Origin: CAYJIX01 sp964370375
Lineage (GTDB): Bacteria > Desulfobacterota > Desulfovibrionia > Desulfovibrionales > Desulfovibrionaceae
Assembly (NCBI GenBank): GCA_964370375.1
Contig: CAYJIX010000036.1
Coordinates: forward strand, 1 to 24,023
Length of the DNA stretch: 24,023 bases
Direction of reading: 5' to 3'
The number at the start of each line of letters is the position of its first letter. The stretch's first letter is position 1. Both the position numbers and the translations under genes were made by a program. Of the stretch, positions 1 to 8,084 are shown in pieces. The notes below the pieces were generated by a model. The model ran no database searches, was not told the DNA's origin, and saw nothing but the letters and a program-made list of their open reading frames with translations.

Positions 1-1736
1 CCTGTAACAGGGTCACCTTCATAAATCGACGGAGTACCTGTAACTGCTTCTTTTTCGTCTAGGCTTGCAATAAGTTCTTTCAAATACGGAGTGTTGTTTA
101 CAAGGGTTTGGACTTCTTGCTTTAATTGCAGAAGTTCTAGGGGTGACAAATCCTTTGCCACATCTTTAAACAAATCTTTATTGTTGCTTAAAAATTGCTG
201 TACTCCCAATTTGTCGTTTTTATTCAACAAATTGTTCAATTGATTGAGTGAGTTTTGCAAGTTGACATTGTTGTTTGAATTGACATTTGTATATAGTGCA
301 ATGCTTTGGTTTGACGCTCCTGTCCCTGTGAGCGTGGCACGAAGCAAGGATATGTCTGTCACAACAGAGGTTATGGCGCCTGTAACAGCATCTGCAGAAC
401 CTGGGTTGTCTACCATATCGGCAACAGCATATTCTTGCCCATAAACAAAGCCTAGCCCTATCCCCGGGCGGGCAAGAAAGGTGGTGTTGTTAAAATGCAG
501 TGCTCCGCCTTGTTGCACATCAAAAACATTGCCATATGTAGCATAATCACGCAAGTTTGTGGCATAGGTATCAACATAGGTTGTGCCTTGTTCTACGTGT
601 ACTTCGGCACTGTGCGTGGCTGTGGTGTCCACATTGATCCAACCGGCATTGTTTATGGTGACATAACCACTACTGCCCGTAGAGATAGAGGTACCAATAC
701 CATAAGCAAGCGCGTTGGCATCTGCTACACCTTTGATGTTGATAAACCCACGGTTATTGACAATGGAGCCGCTCACATCTGTATTATCACCTGCCTGGAT
801 ACCGACGGCCTCGTATGTGTTTGAAACGTTTATGGTTCCGGTATTGTTGATGTTTCCGTTTTTTTCACTCGAATATATTCCGTAAGCTGCCGCTGTTCTC
901 GTAAACCCTGCATTGCCCGGGCCAGAAAGTGTTTGGCCCCCTTGTCCGCCTTGTCCGCCTGTGGCACTAGCTGTGATGGTGCCGCTATTGTTGATTGCTG
1001 CGTTTTCACTTTGTGAATACATACCAATAGCTCTGGCAAAGCCGCCATTGCCACCGTCAGCTGTACCGATAGAGACAGACGAAGCATCGCCGCCATTGCC
1101 ACCGTTGCCGCCTGTTGCTGTTACAGTGATCTTTCCGCTGTTCGTCATTGCTTCTAAAGACTGTATACCTAAAGCTTCTGCACCACCGCCATAGCCGCCG
1201 TTTGCTATACCTGTAGAGGCCGTCAAGCCATCCCCGCCGCCATTGCCACCGTTGCCGCCTATTGCTGTAACAGTGATGGTTCCGCTGTTATTCACCGCTT
1301 CAACAGTCTGTATGCCACTAGCCTCTGCGTTACCGCCACTTCCGCCTGAACCAAGCCAGTAGCCACCGGCAACGCCGCCGTCACTGCCCTTTCCGCCAAA
1401 AGCTTGCACTGCATACGTTTGCGTATTGGTATGTATTGTGCCAGTGGCGGAAGCTGTACCGCCTACATAGCCATCTCCTGGGGTAGCACTTGAAACATCG
1501 TCATCAAAGCCACTAGCGTCGCCGCCTGTTGCCGAAATAACACCATTAACCATATTGCTTGAATTAGCATGGGCGTTTGCACCAGCTGCACCTGCTGCTG
1601 CTGCAAAAGCAGTGGGAGCTGTTAGCGTGAGCGCGCAAAGAACAGCAAGTGAACCAAACGTGTTCAAAAGATTGCATTTTTTCAAAACTGCCGCATAACG
1701 ATTTTTCAAATTACCCATGGCGTTTTTTGATTGCAT
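1..1736 (-). CDS. Autotransporter-like Gly/Asn-rich repeat surface protein, N-terminal part (cut by window edge)
   Basis: I read an uninterrupted minus-strand frame from the ATG at 1736 to the window edge, 578 codons without a stop. AAGGAG lies about 5 bases upstream of this ATG. Residues 1-45 form a long signal peptide: a basic start with KNRYAAVLKK, a hydrophobic core (GSLAVLCALTLTAPTAFA) and an Ala-rich cleavage zone. The passenger follows, with units of about 50 residues carrying NNSGTITV and GGNGGNGG, then NNxGxI repeats typical of beta-helix passengers, and last a Leu/Asn/Lys-rich segment. An autotransporter beta-barrel or other anchor would lie beyond the window, so type V secretion is inferred from the long signal and the repeats only. 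The likely role is adhesion or surface display. It diverges from the nitroreductase gene. The gene family is fairly sure, the function is not. Confidence 0.75.
   Translation of the reverse strand, partial: MQSKNAMGNLKNRYAAVLKKCNLLNTFGSLAVLCALTLTAPTAFAAAAGAAGANAHANSSNMVNGVISATGGDASGFDDDVSSATPGDGYVGGTASATGTIHTNTQTYAVQAFGGKGSDGGVAGGYWLGSGGSGGNAEASGIQTVEAVNNSGTITVTAIGGNGGNGGGDGLTASTGIANGGYGGGAEALGIQSLEAMTNSGKITVTATGGNGGNGGDASSVSIGTADGGNGGFARAIGMYSQSENAAINNSGTITASATGGQGGQGGQTLSGPGNAGFTRTAAAYGIYSSEKNGNINNTGTINVSNTYEAVGIQAGDNTDVSGSIVNNRGFINIKGVADANALAYGIGTSISTGSSGYVTINNAGWINVDTTATHSAEVHVEQGTTYVDTYATNLRDYATYGNVFDVQQGGALHFNNTTFLARPGIGLGFVYGQEYAVADMVDNPGSADAVTGAITSVVTDISLLRATLTGTGASNQSIALYTNVNSNNNVNLQNSLNQLNNLLNKNDKLGVQQFLSNNKDLFKDVAKDLSPLELLQLKQEVQTLVNNTPYLKELIASLDEKEAVTGTPSIYEGDPVT
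845..1295 (-). repeat. Three ~150-bp in-frame repeats in the surface protein gene
   Basis: Near-identical segments encoding NSGTITV or NSGKITV followed by GGNGGNGG begin near 1292, 1144 and 994 on the minus strand, a period of 149-150 bp (50 codons). A weaker fourth copy (NNTGTINV) begins near 850. The units differ in the variable middle of the repeat. Such in-frame repeats in surface proteins commonly change copy number by slippage or recombination. Confidence 0.7.
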
Positions 1737-1787
1737 GGTGACTCCTTGTTGTCAGAGGGGGTGAAATGTTGTTTAACGAAAATTAAA

Positions 1788-1829
1788 GTACATGATGTAC
1801 ATGTAAGTACAAAAAGAATATAATGTCAA
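1788..1829 (-). promoter_or_regulatory. Candidate promoter and operator of the surface protein gene
   Basis: On the minus strand a perfect -35 hexamer TTGACA (1829-1824) is followed 17 bases later by TTACAT (1806-1801), a weak -10. The downstream part overlaps the palindrome GTACATGATGTAC at 1788-1800 and a further GTAC at 1807-1810, a possible repressor site. The rest of the 293-bp divergent gap (1737-2029) shows only a doubled TTTTTGCCAG just before the nitroreductase gene. Confidence 0.35.
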
Positions 1830-2029
1830 CCTGCCTGCACAATTGTGCGAAGCGCAACCCCTTTTGAACCGCCTGCACTGGATGAGGGGTTGGTGGAAAG
1901 AGTATCCCTTTCTCTATAGTTGCTTGGATTGCGTAAATTAAGTAGGATAACCTTTCATGAGCGTTGATGCGTAAAGAATTTTTGCCAGCACATTTTTTGC
2001 CAGTATGGTTTTTTTGTAGGAGATATACT

Positions 2030-2812
2030 ATGACCATTACCTTAAATGCCACAGCCTGTATCAATTGTGGGCGTTGTGCTCTTGTATGTCCTTTACACAA
2101 TTTTACATCAGAGCCTGGAGCCGCCACAGCCACCTGTCCGCCGCCGCAATTTTGCGCACATTGTGGGCATTGTGTGGCGGTGTGCCCAAAGGCTTGTATA
2201 CGTTTGGATGAAGCAGATCCTCATGTCCTTGAGCCTGTACATAAGCTTAGCCTAAGTCAAGAACAGCAAGACATGCTTTTTCGTGGGCGTCGTTCCATAC
2301 GCGCGTATAAAAAGAAGCCTGTGCCGCACGATGTTATAAACAAAGCCTTGCAGCAGGCTAGTTACGCGCCTTCTGCCAGCAACAAGCAGCCTGTCACATG
2401 GTTATTGGTGGAAGAACCTAATGCTTTGCGAGCCCTTGTGGCAGACACTGTAGAATGGTTGCGCAGCACCGCCGATAAACGCTATACCAACTACATAGAA
2501 GCCTATGAAAAAGGTGAAGAACGCATTTTACGCGGCGCACCACAAGCCATTTTTGCCTGCACGCCCAAAAAATGGTTATGGGGAAAGCACGATGCTTCCG
2601 CAGCGTTGTCCTATCTTGAATTAGCCTTGCACGCGCAAGGGGTGGGCACCTGCTGGACAGGTTTTGTCATCAATGCAGGGTACGCCAACGCGTTGCCCTC
2701 TTTAAATTTGCCAGAAGAAACCGTCATTCACGCAGGCCTTATGATAGGCTATCCGCGCTTTGACTACGCGCGTATTCCGGCGCGCAAGCCCATACGGTTG
2801 ACTGTTATATAG
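2030..2812 (+). CDS. Ferredoxin-domain nitroreductase family protein
   Basis: 260 residues from the ATG at 2030, chosen because AGGAG sits 7 bases upstream; an in-frame upstream ATG at 1964 would add 22 unlikely residues. Residues 10-20 (CxxCxxCxxxC) and 42-52 (a second CxxCxxCxxxC, each followed by Pro) form a two-[4Fe-4S] ferredoxin domain. The FMN nitroreductase domain follows: RRSIRAY near residue 85, the SAPSASNKQP flavin region near 120, and the GxGTCW loop late in the protein. Proteins of this arrangement are flavoenzymes thought to take electrons from low-potential clusters to reduce nitro groups, quinones or other acceptors; the natural substrate is usually unknown. It lies 91 bp upstream of the glycosyltransferase gene, and joint transcription is possible but not shown. 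Confidence 0.88.
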   Translation: MTITLNATACINCGRCALVCPLHNFTSEPGAATATCPPPQFCAHCGHCVAVCPKACIRLDEADPHVLEPVHKLSLSQEQQDMLFRGRRSIRAYKKKPVPHDVINKALQQASYAPSASNKQPVTWLLVEEPNALRALVADTVEWLRSTADKRYTNYIEAYEKGEERILRGAPQAIFACTPKKWLWGKHDASAALSYLELALHAQGVGTCWTGFVINAGYANALPSLNLPEETVIHAGLMIGYPRFDYARIPARKPIRLTVI

Positions 2813-2903
2813 TCGTGAACTGTTACGATACACGTAGGTAACACATCTAACACAACGTGCTGCCGTTTCAACGTTATTTTGCAGCTATAAGAAAAGGGTA
2901 TGT

Positions 2904-4076
2904 ATGTCTGATGAACGAGTAAAGGTAGTTTTTATAAACTATGGCCCTTATGCCGGTTGCAGTGGTGTGCATATTCACTTTCTTGCCAACGCGTTGACCG
3001 AGCTTGGTCACGAGTGCATGGTGTGCCTGCCCAACCTTCAAGGCTGTCATAAGCATTTTGGCGAGGTCAAATATCCCATTCACAGCTTCAATACCATGAT
3101 GAAGCTGCCCATAGAGGAATTTGCAGGTGGTGTTATCCATGCCTGGACACCTCGCGAATACGCACGGGTGCCAGCCCTTCTTTTAAAAAGTCGCATTGAT
3201 TTACCGTACTTAGTACATCTTGAAGACAATGAAATTGAAATCACAGCCGAAAAGGTCAACGCGCCGACCCTTGAAGCACAAAAAGCCCTTGCCCTAAAGA
3301 ACCCAGACGTGTTTAAAGGGTTTTATTATACGCATCCTTTGTTTTTTGAACAGTTTATGCGCGAATCATCCGGCGTTACATGCATCATTAAAAAATTAGA
3401 AGAATTTGTGCCTGACGGCGTGCCAAGGATGACCTTTTGGCCTGCCTGCGAAGATATTTTTTACAATATCCCTGAAGGGCGCGATGATGCTGCGCGTGCT
3501 CTTTGCGATTTTTCAGACGATACAACCCTTTTTGTGTACCCGGGCGCTGTGCATGCGCACAATGCCGAATCGTTTGTAGAATATCTACTGGCCCTTGAGC
3601 AGTTGAGCCAAGAGGGTTTTGCCGTAAAGCTTTTGCGCGTTGGCATTGAATACGATGAATATGACGAAAGGGCCCTTGAGCTTTACAATAAACACGTGAT
3701 CTATGGCGGCATTATGGAGGCCAGCAAGTTGCCGGCTTTTGTGGGGCTTGCTGATATCTTGGTTCAGCCGGGCAATCCTGGATATTTTGACGATTACCGC
3801 TTCCCCTCAAAGCTTCCGTTCTTTTTAGCAAGCGGAAGGCCCGTGCTTTTGCCCAATACCAATGTTGGCGAGGCGTTGAAACACGGGCAGGAATGTTTTT
3901 TGCTGCAAACCGGCAAAGCTGACGAGATTGTCAAATATTTACGCATCCTTATCGAGCATAAAGACATTGCCAAAAAGATGGGGCAACAGGGGAGAGCCGC
4001 GGCTAGGCGTTTGTTTAGCTGGACTAGGGCTGCTCAGTCCCTTGTTCCCTTTTACCTTCGTGCTGGCGGCTTATAA
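2904..4076 (+). CDS. GT-B fold glycosyltransferase (GT4-like)
   Basis: 390 residues. The N-terminal half starts with a Rossmann strand and glycine-rich loop (VVFINYGPYAGCSGVH, about residues 8-23) followed by FLANALTELGHE, the acceptor-binding half of GT-B enzymes. The C-terminal half has the nucleotide-sugar domain: FVYPGAVHAHN around residue 215, LPAFVGLADILVQPG around 280, and FLASGRPVLLPNTNVGEAL around 315, ending with ARRLFSW typical of GT4. It probably transfers a sugar to a cell-envelope glycan or lipid. No signal peptide or membrane segment is seen, so it is cytosolic or peripheral. The ribosome binding site is weak (AAAAGGG). The stop codon lies inside the left arm of the large inverted repeat that follows. 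Donor and acceptor cannot be named. Confidence 0.8.
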   Translation: MSDERVKVVFINYGPYAGCSGVHIHFLANALTELGHECMVCLPNLQGCHKHFGEVKYPIHSFNTMMKLPIEEFAGGVIHAWTPREYARVPALLLKSRIDLPYLVHLEDNEIEITAEKVNAPTLEAQKALALKNPDVFKGFYYTHPLFFEQFMRESSGVTCIIKKLEEFVPDGVPRMTFWPACEDIFYNIPEGRDDAARALCDFSDDTTLFVYPGAVHAHNAESFVEYLLALEQLSQEGFAVKLLRVGIEYDEYDERALELYNKHVIYGGIMEASKLPAFVGLADILVQPGNPGYFDDYRFPSKLPFFLASGRPVLLPNTNVGEALKHGQECFLLQTGKADEIVKYLRILIEHKDIAKKMGQQGRAAARRLFSWTRAAQSLVPFYLRAGGL

Positions 4077-4188
4077 AGGGCGATATGCTTTGTCAGAAGG
4101 CGTTTTGTAGAACGGCATGGGCCAAAGAGAGCCCTATGCCGCCCTACAAAACGCCTTCTTCCTCGCCTCTCACCCTTTATAAGTCGCC
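4065..4188. repeat. Nested large inverted repeat at the 3' end of the glycosyltransferase gene
   Basis: The outer arms 4065-4080 and 4173-4188 match at 15 of 16 bases (core CTTATAAAGGG). The inner arms AGAAGGCGTTTTGTAG (4095-4110) and 4144-4159 match perfectly, and pairing continues inward through CGGCAT. Weaker similarity extends outward to about 4040 and 4200. The left outer arm contains the last codons and stop of the glycosyltransferase gene. It may act as a terminator-like RNA structure, or be a MITE or REP-type element. Confidence 0.75.
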
Positions 4189-4250
4189 AGTGCAAGCAGG
4201 GATGAAGGCTTGTAGAAACCATTATATATAAAATAGTGCGAAGCGACCTT

Positions 4251-4279
4251 CCCCCTTGTGCGTAAGCACTGTAAGGGGG
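4251..4279. repeat. Hairpin with CCCCCTT/AAGGGGG stem
   Basis: Arms 4251-4257 and 4273-4279 are perfectly complementary, and an inner GTGC/GCAC stem (4258-4261, 4266-4269) surrounds a GTAA loop. There is no T run, so it is not a standard terminator. It sits in the gene-free stretch 4077-4728. Confidence 0.5.
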
Positions 4280-4340
4280 TGCGCATAAGGCGAAGTGAGG
4301 AATGAGCGAAGCCGTTGCGTGGGGGTTCGCTTCCGTTAGC

Positions 4341-4412
4341 TCCGTTTTTTTACATCCTTATATTGATTGGCTGACAAGGTATGACGCCCATCTGGTGGCG
4401 TAAAAAAACGGA
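4341..4412. repeat. 13-bp perfect inverted repeat, 46-base spacer
   Basis: TCCGTTTTTTTAC at 4341-4353 is the exact reverse complement of 4400-4412. The two copies bracket 46 bases containing a smaller palindromic stretch (GACGCCCATCTGGTGGCG). It lies directly left of the next large inverted repeat and may be part of one composite element. Confidence 0.6.
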
Positions 4413-4416
4413 TGCT

Positions 4417-4573
4417 GGTTTTTGTGGTATTGCGAAATTATAAGATTTTTCTATGCGTACGCGAAAGAGTGGACTTTTACGGCGTAAGCGTACCTAAGTA
4501 CGTGCGCACGGAAAAGGACGCTCTGACAAAGTACGCATAAAAAAGATGAATTTCGCGCAAATACCACAAAAGA
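4417..4573. repeat. MITE-like imperfect palindrome, about 157 bp
   Basis: The left arm (from 4417, containing TTTTGTGGTATT and CTATGCGTAC) matches the reverse complement of the right arm (4573 backwards, containing TTTTGTGGTATT and TTATGCGTAC) over nearly the whole half length, with small indels. The centre is GTACCTAAGTAC at 4490-4501. It encodes nothing I can support. The rest of the gap to 4728 has two copies of AAAGCGCAGTGCAT (near 4577 and 4707) and otherwise nothing recognised. Confidence 0.7.
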
Positions 4574-4728
4574 ACAGATGCACAAGCAAAGCGCAGTGCA
4601 TGAACAGGAAAAGCCTACACAGCGCGGCAGCGAAGCGCGATGCCCTTCGGGTATGTGCCTCGTGCCCTTTCGCTGCGCTTAGGACTCCTCGCAGTTGCAG
4701 TACAAAAGCGCAGTGCATACAGAAAAAA

Positions 4729-5520
4729 CTATGCACGGCGCGAAGCCTTCCAACACACAGCAGGCCTCAAAAGCAGCCACAACCCGCAAAGCATAAGGGG
4801 CACACACAAAACTTGCCCCATGGTCAGCCACCCAAAAGCTATATACCCAAGGTGCGCATCAGGCAGGCGTACAAATTCCACACCAAACCTAAAAACGCCA
4901 TACCCTAGGCCAAACAAGCCTGCCACACGCCCCATGGGCCGCGGCTTTTTGGAATAGACCCACACCACAAGAAACAACACAATCCCTTCAAGTGCCGCCT
5001 CATAAAGCTGCGAGGGATGCCGCGGCAAGGGCCCGGCATAGGGAAACACAACGCCCCAGGGCACGTCTGTAACTTTTCCCCACAATTCAGCGTTGATAAA
5101 ATTGCCAAGCCGACCAAAAAACAAACCCGGCGCAATGAGCGGCGCTATAAAATCAAGCACTGCCAAAAAGGGGCGTTTATGACGCCTAGCCCACAGCCAT
5201 AAGGCCGTAAGCACCCCAAGGAGCCCGCCATGAAACGACATGCCCCCTTTCCAAAGATAGAGTAATTCTAGTGGATTGCTGATAAAAAGTTGAAAATCGT
5301 AAAACAGCATGTAGCCAAGGCGACCGCCAACAACAACCCCAAGCATGACCCATGTTACAAGGTCATCCATTTCGGTCAGCGTCCAGCCGGGCGTTGTTTT
5401 GGCACGGCTCCTGCCAAGGAGCCAACCCACAACGAGGGCCGCCACATAGGTCAATCCATACCAATGGATCTGCACAGGCCCAAGGGAAAGGGCCACAGGA
5501 TCAAGGGCATGTACGATCAT
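4729..5520 (-). CDS. lgt: Prolipoprotein diacylglyceryl transferase
   Basis: 263 residues, the usual Lgt length. Lgt moves diacylglycerol from phosphatidylglycerol to the lipobox cysteine of prolipoproteins in the inner membrane, the first step of lipoprotein maturation. The Lgt signature GRLGNFINAELWG is present mid-protein, as are the N-terminal HWYGLTY motif, VGGRLGYMLFYD, GGMSFHGG, and the late HPSQLYEA and FGxxFVR stretches. About seven hydrophobic segments fit the known topology. Its ATG overlaps the stop of the cmk-moaC gene (ATGA, 5517-5520), so it is the last gene of a hisC, cmk-moaC, lgt operon and is probably translationally coupled. A short GTGCATA/TATGCAC hairpin covers its stop codon (4713-4736). 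Confidence 0.97.
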   Translation of the reverse strand: MIVHALDPVALSLGPVQIHWYGLTYVAALVVGWLLGRSRAKTTPGWTLTEMDDLVTWVMLGVVVGGRLGYMLFYDFQLFISNPLELLYLWKGGMSFHGGLLGVLTALWLWARRHKRPFLAVLDFIAPLIAPGLFFGRLGNFINAELWGKVTDVPWGVVFPYAGPLPRHPSQLYEAALEGIVLFLVVWVYSKKPRPMGRVAGLFGLGYGVFRFGVEFVRLPDAHLGYIAFGWLTMGQVLCVPLMLCGLWLLLRPAVCWKASRRA

Positions 5521-6680
5521 GTATCCTGCCGCCTGTCGAACACAGAGCTTTTTCCGCCTGATTTATACACAAGCCGCACGTCACGAATACAGATATCGCG
5601 TTGCACAGCTTTGCACATGTCATAGATGGTGGCAGCTGCTGTTTGTGCTGCTATGATGGCTTCCATTTCCACACCTGTACGGTCTGTTGTGCGCGTTTCT
5701 GCCTCAATACACAAAGCAGGTGGAGATGTGCGTATGGTAAAGCGGATATCAACAAAGCTTAAGGGGATAGGGTGACATAGGGGGATAAGTTCAGCCGTGC
5801 GTTTGGCCGCCATAATGCCTGCTAGTTTGGCACAAGTGAGCACATCGCCTTTTGGCAGGGCATTGGCTTTGAGTTTTTCCATGGTTTCGGAAGAAACTTC
5901 TACAATGGCGCGAGCCATGGCCACGCGTTGCGTGGGAGTTTTTGCGCCCACATCCACCATGGTTATGTTGCCTTGACTGTCCAGATGGCTAAAGGTTGTG
6001 GCTTTTTCTGCTCTGCTTTTGCCGATGTGGGTTAAAAGCACAGTAAGGACTTCGTCGATGGTAAGGTTCGAAGTGTCCACCATAAGCGCGTCTTCAGCCG
6101 GAACAAGGGGTGCAACAGCGCGGTTTCTATCCTGAATATCGCGTTCATGGATTTGGTCAACAAGGGTTTTAAGGTCTACTTTTTTGCCTGCTGCCGTAAG
6201 TTCGTCATAGCGTCTTTTGGCCCGCACCTCAGGTCGCGCGTCCACAAAAAATTTGTATTTTGCTGTGGGAAAAACCACAGTGCCCATGTCGCGTCCTTCT
6301 GCAACCAAGGGCACATGCGCGCCCAAAAGGCGTTGTGCTTCCTTTAAATAGTCGCGGATGACAGAATCTTTGGCAAGTTGCGAAGCTTTTTGGGCAATGT
6401 CTTCGGAGCGGATTTCAGCACCGACAGGTTTGCCATTGCACATGAGCACGCTTTCTTCCCCAATCCCCAATAGATCAAAAGAAAAGCCCATGCAACGGCT
6501 ACGCACCTCTTCAGGTGTCATGTTTTCAACATTGTGCCCCATATGCAGTGCCAAAGAGCGGAACATGGCGCCTGTATCTAGGTACGGACGATGAAGGGCC
6601 TTGGCTAAGCGTTTGGCAAGGGTAGATTTGCCAACACCTGCTGGCCCATCAAGTGTAATGACCGATAGAGTTTGGGTCAT
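5517..6680 (-). CDS. Cytidylate kinase-MoaC fusion protein
   Basis: 387 residues from the ATG at 6680, which overlaps the hisC stop (ATGA, 6677-6680); a longer reading to 6746 would run into hisC. Residues 1 to about 225 are cytidylate kinase: P-loop GPAGVGKST (12-20), YLDTGAMFR, VAEGRDMGTVVFP and a DRNRAVAPL segment. It phosphorylates CMP/dCMP. After a linker of about 10 residues, residues 230-387 are a complete MoaC: LDSQGNITMVDVG, LIPLCHPIPL, GVEMEAIIA and the closing KSGGKSS. MoaC makes cyclic pyranopterin monophosphate in molybdenum cofactor synthesis. Both domains look full length with their key residues. The two activities belong to unrelated pathways, so the fusion is odd. No stop or frameshift lies between the domains. 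Confidence 0.92.
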   Translation of the reverse strand: MTQTLSVITLDGPAGVGKSTLAKRLAKALHRPYLDTGAMFRSLALHMGHNVENMTPEEVRSRCMGFSFDLLGIGEESVLMCNGKPVGAEIRSEDIAQKASQLAKDSVIRDYLKEAQRLLGAHVPLVAEGRDMGTVVFPTAKYKFFVDARPEVRAKRRYDELTAAGKKVDLKTLVDQIHERDIQDRNRAVAPLVPAEDALMVDTSNLTIDEVLTVLLTHIGKSRAEKATTFSHLDSQGNITMVDVGAKTPTQRVAMARAIVEVSSETMEKLKANALPKGDVLTCAKLAGIMAAKRTAELIPLCHPIPLSFVDIRFTIRTSPPALCIEAETRTTDRTGVEMEAIIAAQTAAATIYDMCKAVQRDICIRDVRLVYKSGGKSSVFDRRQDT

Positions 6681-7774
6681 GCCTTTTTCAATGCCTCCAC
6701 AAAAAGAGCGTTCTCTTCCATATTGCCAACGCTTACACGAAAACAATCGGCAAGGCCGTAACTGCGCAAGGGGCGAACAATAATGCCTTGACGTGCTAGG
6801 CCTTCAACCACAGCAGCACCTGTTGTATGGGGCGGCACCTTTACCAAAAAAAAGTTGGCCTGGCTTGGATAGACTGTAAATCCAAGTGCTTCAAGCTGTG
6901 ACGGTAAGAAGGCTTTGCCTTCTGCGGTAACGCGCAGGGTTTCACGGTAAAAGATGTCATCTTCAAGGCTGGCTAAGGTGGCTTCTTCTGCCAAAAGGTT
7001 TAAGGAGAACGGCAAGCGAATCCTCCAGATATAATCTGCCAAGGCTTCTGGTAAAAAGCCAACGCCCACGCGCAATCCGGCAAGGCCGCGGCTTTTGGAA
7101 AACGTGCGCAAAAAGGCCACACGTTCAAAGGCAGGCTCGTGGGAGAACAAGGAATAGTCAGCTTCGTTGTCGCAAAAATCAATATAGGCTTCATCACATA
7201 CCAAAAGGCAGGTGGGCGGCAGCGCGTGTAAAAGCTGTAAAAGTTCATTGGCCTTGACAGCATAGCCTGAAGGGTTGTCCGGATTGGTCACAAAGACCAT
7301 GGCGGTATTTTCATCCACAAGTTTTAATAAGGCATCAAAGTCAAAGGAAAAATCGTCACGAAGCGGAGCTTGACGCAAGGTTACGCCGCACAATTTTGCC
7401 TGGGTTGTATAAATGCTAAAGCATGGCGAAAACGTGACCACATTGTTTTTGCCGGGCACTGCGCAGGTACGGAACAACAGGTCAATAAGTTCATCAGAAC
7501 CGTTCCCCACCACGATACGTTTGGGAGATACGCTATAATACTGTGCAAGGGCCTGTACAAGGCGCGGATTTTTGGCTTGAGGATAGCGAAACACCGTGTC
7601 TGCCGTGCGGCGTAATGCTTGTTGCACCAGGGGGGACGCTCCCAACGGGTTTTCATTGCTGGCTAATTTTACGACCTTGTCAATGCCGTAGCGTTGACTG
7701 ATTTCAGCAATGGATAAACCTGGTTCATAGGCGGCAAAGGCTTGAACTTCGGGGCGTACAGGCAAGGTGCTCAT
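6677..7774 (-). CDS. hisC: Histidinol-phosphate aminotransferase
   Basis: 365 residues from the ATG at 7774, chosen because AAAGGAAG lies just upstream; a 27-codon longer version has no ribosome binding site. It is a fold-type I PLP aminotransferase: KLASNENPLG near the N terminus, VGNGSDELIDLL, TNPDNPSG, DEAYIDF, and the PLP lysine in TFSKSRGLAGLRVG, with an arginine near the C terminus (FRVSVG) for substrate phosphate/carboxylate. It converts imidazole-acetol phosphate to histidinol phosphate in histidine synthesis. It is first in the operon with cmk-moaC and lgt. No transcription attenuator leader with a histidine run is seen upstream. Paralogous roles on aromatic amino acids are possible, but the motif set fits HisC well. 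Confidence 0.93.
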   Translation of the reverse strand: MSTLPVRPEVQAFAAYEPGLSIAEISQRYGIDKVVKLASNENPLGASPLVQQALRRTADTVFRYPQAKNPRLVQALAQYYSVSPKRIVVGNGSDELIDLLFRTCAVPGKNNVVTFSPCFSIYTTQAKLCGVTLRQAPLRDDFSFDFDALLKLVDENTAMVFVTNPDNPSGYAVKANELLQLLHALPPTCLLVCDEAYIDFCDNEADYSLFSHEPAFERVAFLRTFSKSRGLAGLRVGVGFLPEALADYIWRIRLPFSLNLLAEEATLASLEDDIFYRETLRVTAEGKAFLPSQLEALGFTVYPSQANFFLVKVPPHTTGAAVVEGLARQGIIVRPLRSYGLADCFRVSVGNMEENALFVEALKKA

Positions 7775-8084
7775 GATGCTTCCTTTGTAGAATGTAAAAA
7801 GGGTTATCTGGCATTTACGCCATGGTGTTGATGCATGGCTACGCGCTACGCCCATGTATAGTTGAATAGCTTTGCAAATTCAAGGGGCATAAAGGGGGGG
7901 CTAATAGGCTGTTCCAAAAGGAATGTCCCAAAAGGAATGTTTAGATTGTCAGCTGGGCACATGTGTCAGGTCAGGGGGAAGCTTATGTTCTTCCCGTTAT
8001 TGCGCACCTACAAGATACAGAGCGAAGCGTGCGACCTCTCGGTATCTGTACAGCTAGGATGGTACCTCTTTACTATAAGAATGT
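7775..8084. other. Intergenic region between LysR gene and hisC
   Basis: 310 bp without a supported gene. It should hold the hisC promoter and the 3' end of the LysR transcript, but I find no convincing promoter hexamers. It contains a tandem 14-base repeat, a G-run (AAAGGGGGGG near 7891-7900), and an imperfect hairpin at 8013-8047 (AGATAC/GTATCT with inner AGAG/CTCT) lacking a T run, which may stop or protect the LysR mRNA. Confidence 0.5.
7913..7940. repeat. Tandem 14-base repeat
   Basis: TCCAAAAGGAATGT (7913-7926) is followed directly by CCCAAAAGGAATGT (7927-7940), 13 of 14 bases identical. The preceding GGCTGTTC and the following AGATTG resemble the outer parts of the palindromic element at 19928-20055, so this could be a degenerate half element. 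Confidence 0.55.

Noticed and set aside
244..1194. Several short plus-strand ORFs
   Set aside because: They are shadows of the long open minus-strand surface protein gene; the Pro-rich frames are the antisense of its Gly repeats.
2821..2843. TGTTAC/GTAACA inverted repeat between nitroreductase and glycosyltransferase genes
   Set aside because: Six-base arms with an 11-base loop and no T run; too weak to call a terminator or operator.
4546..4908. Plus-strand ORF of 120 codons
   Set aside because: It overlaps lgt antisense and a repeat stretch, has low-complexity Lys/Gln/Pro composition and no ribosome binding site.
7775..8084. Possible riboswitch or his attenuator upstream of hisC
   Set aside because: No histidine-rich leader peptide, T-box or terminator/antiterminator pair could be seen.
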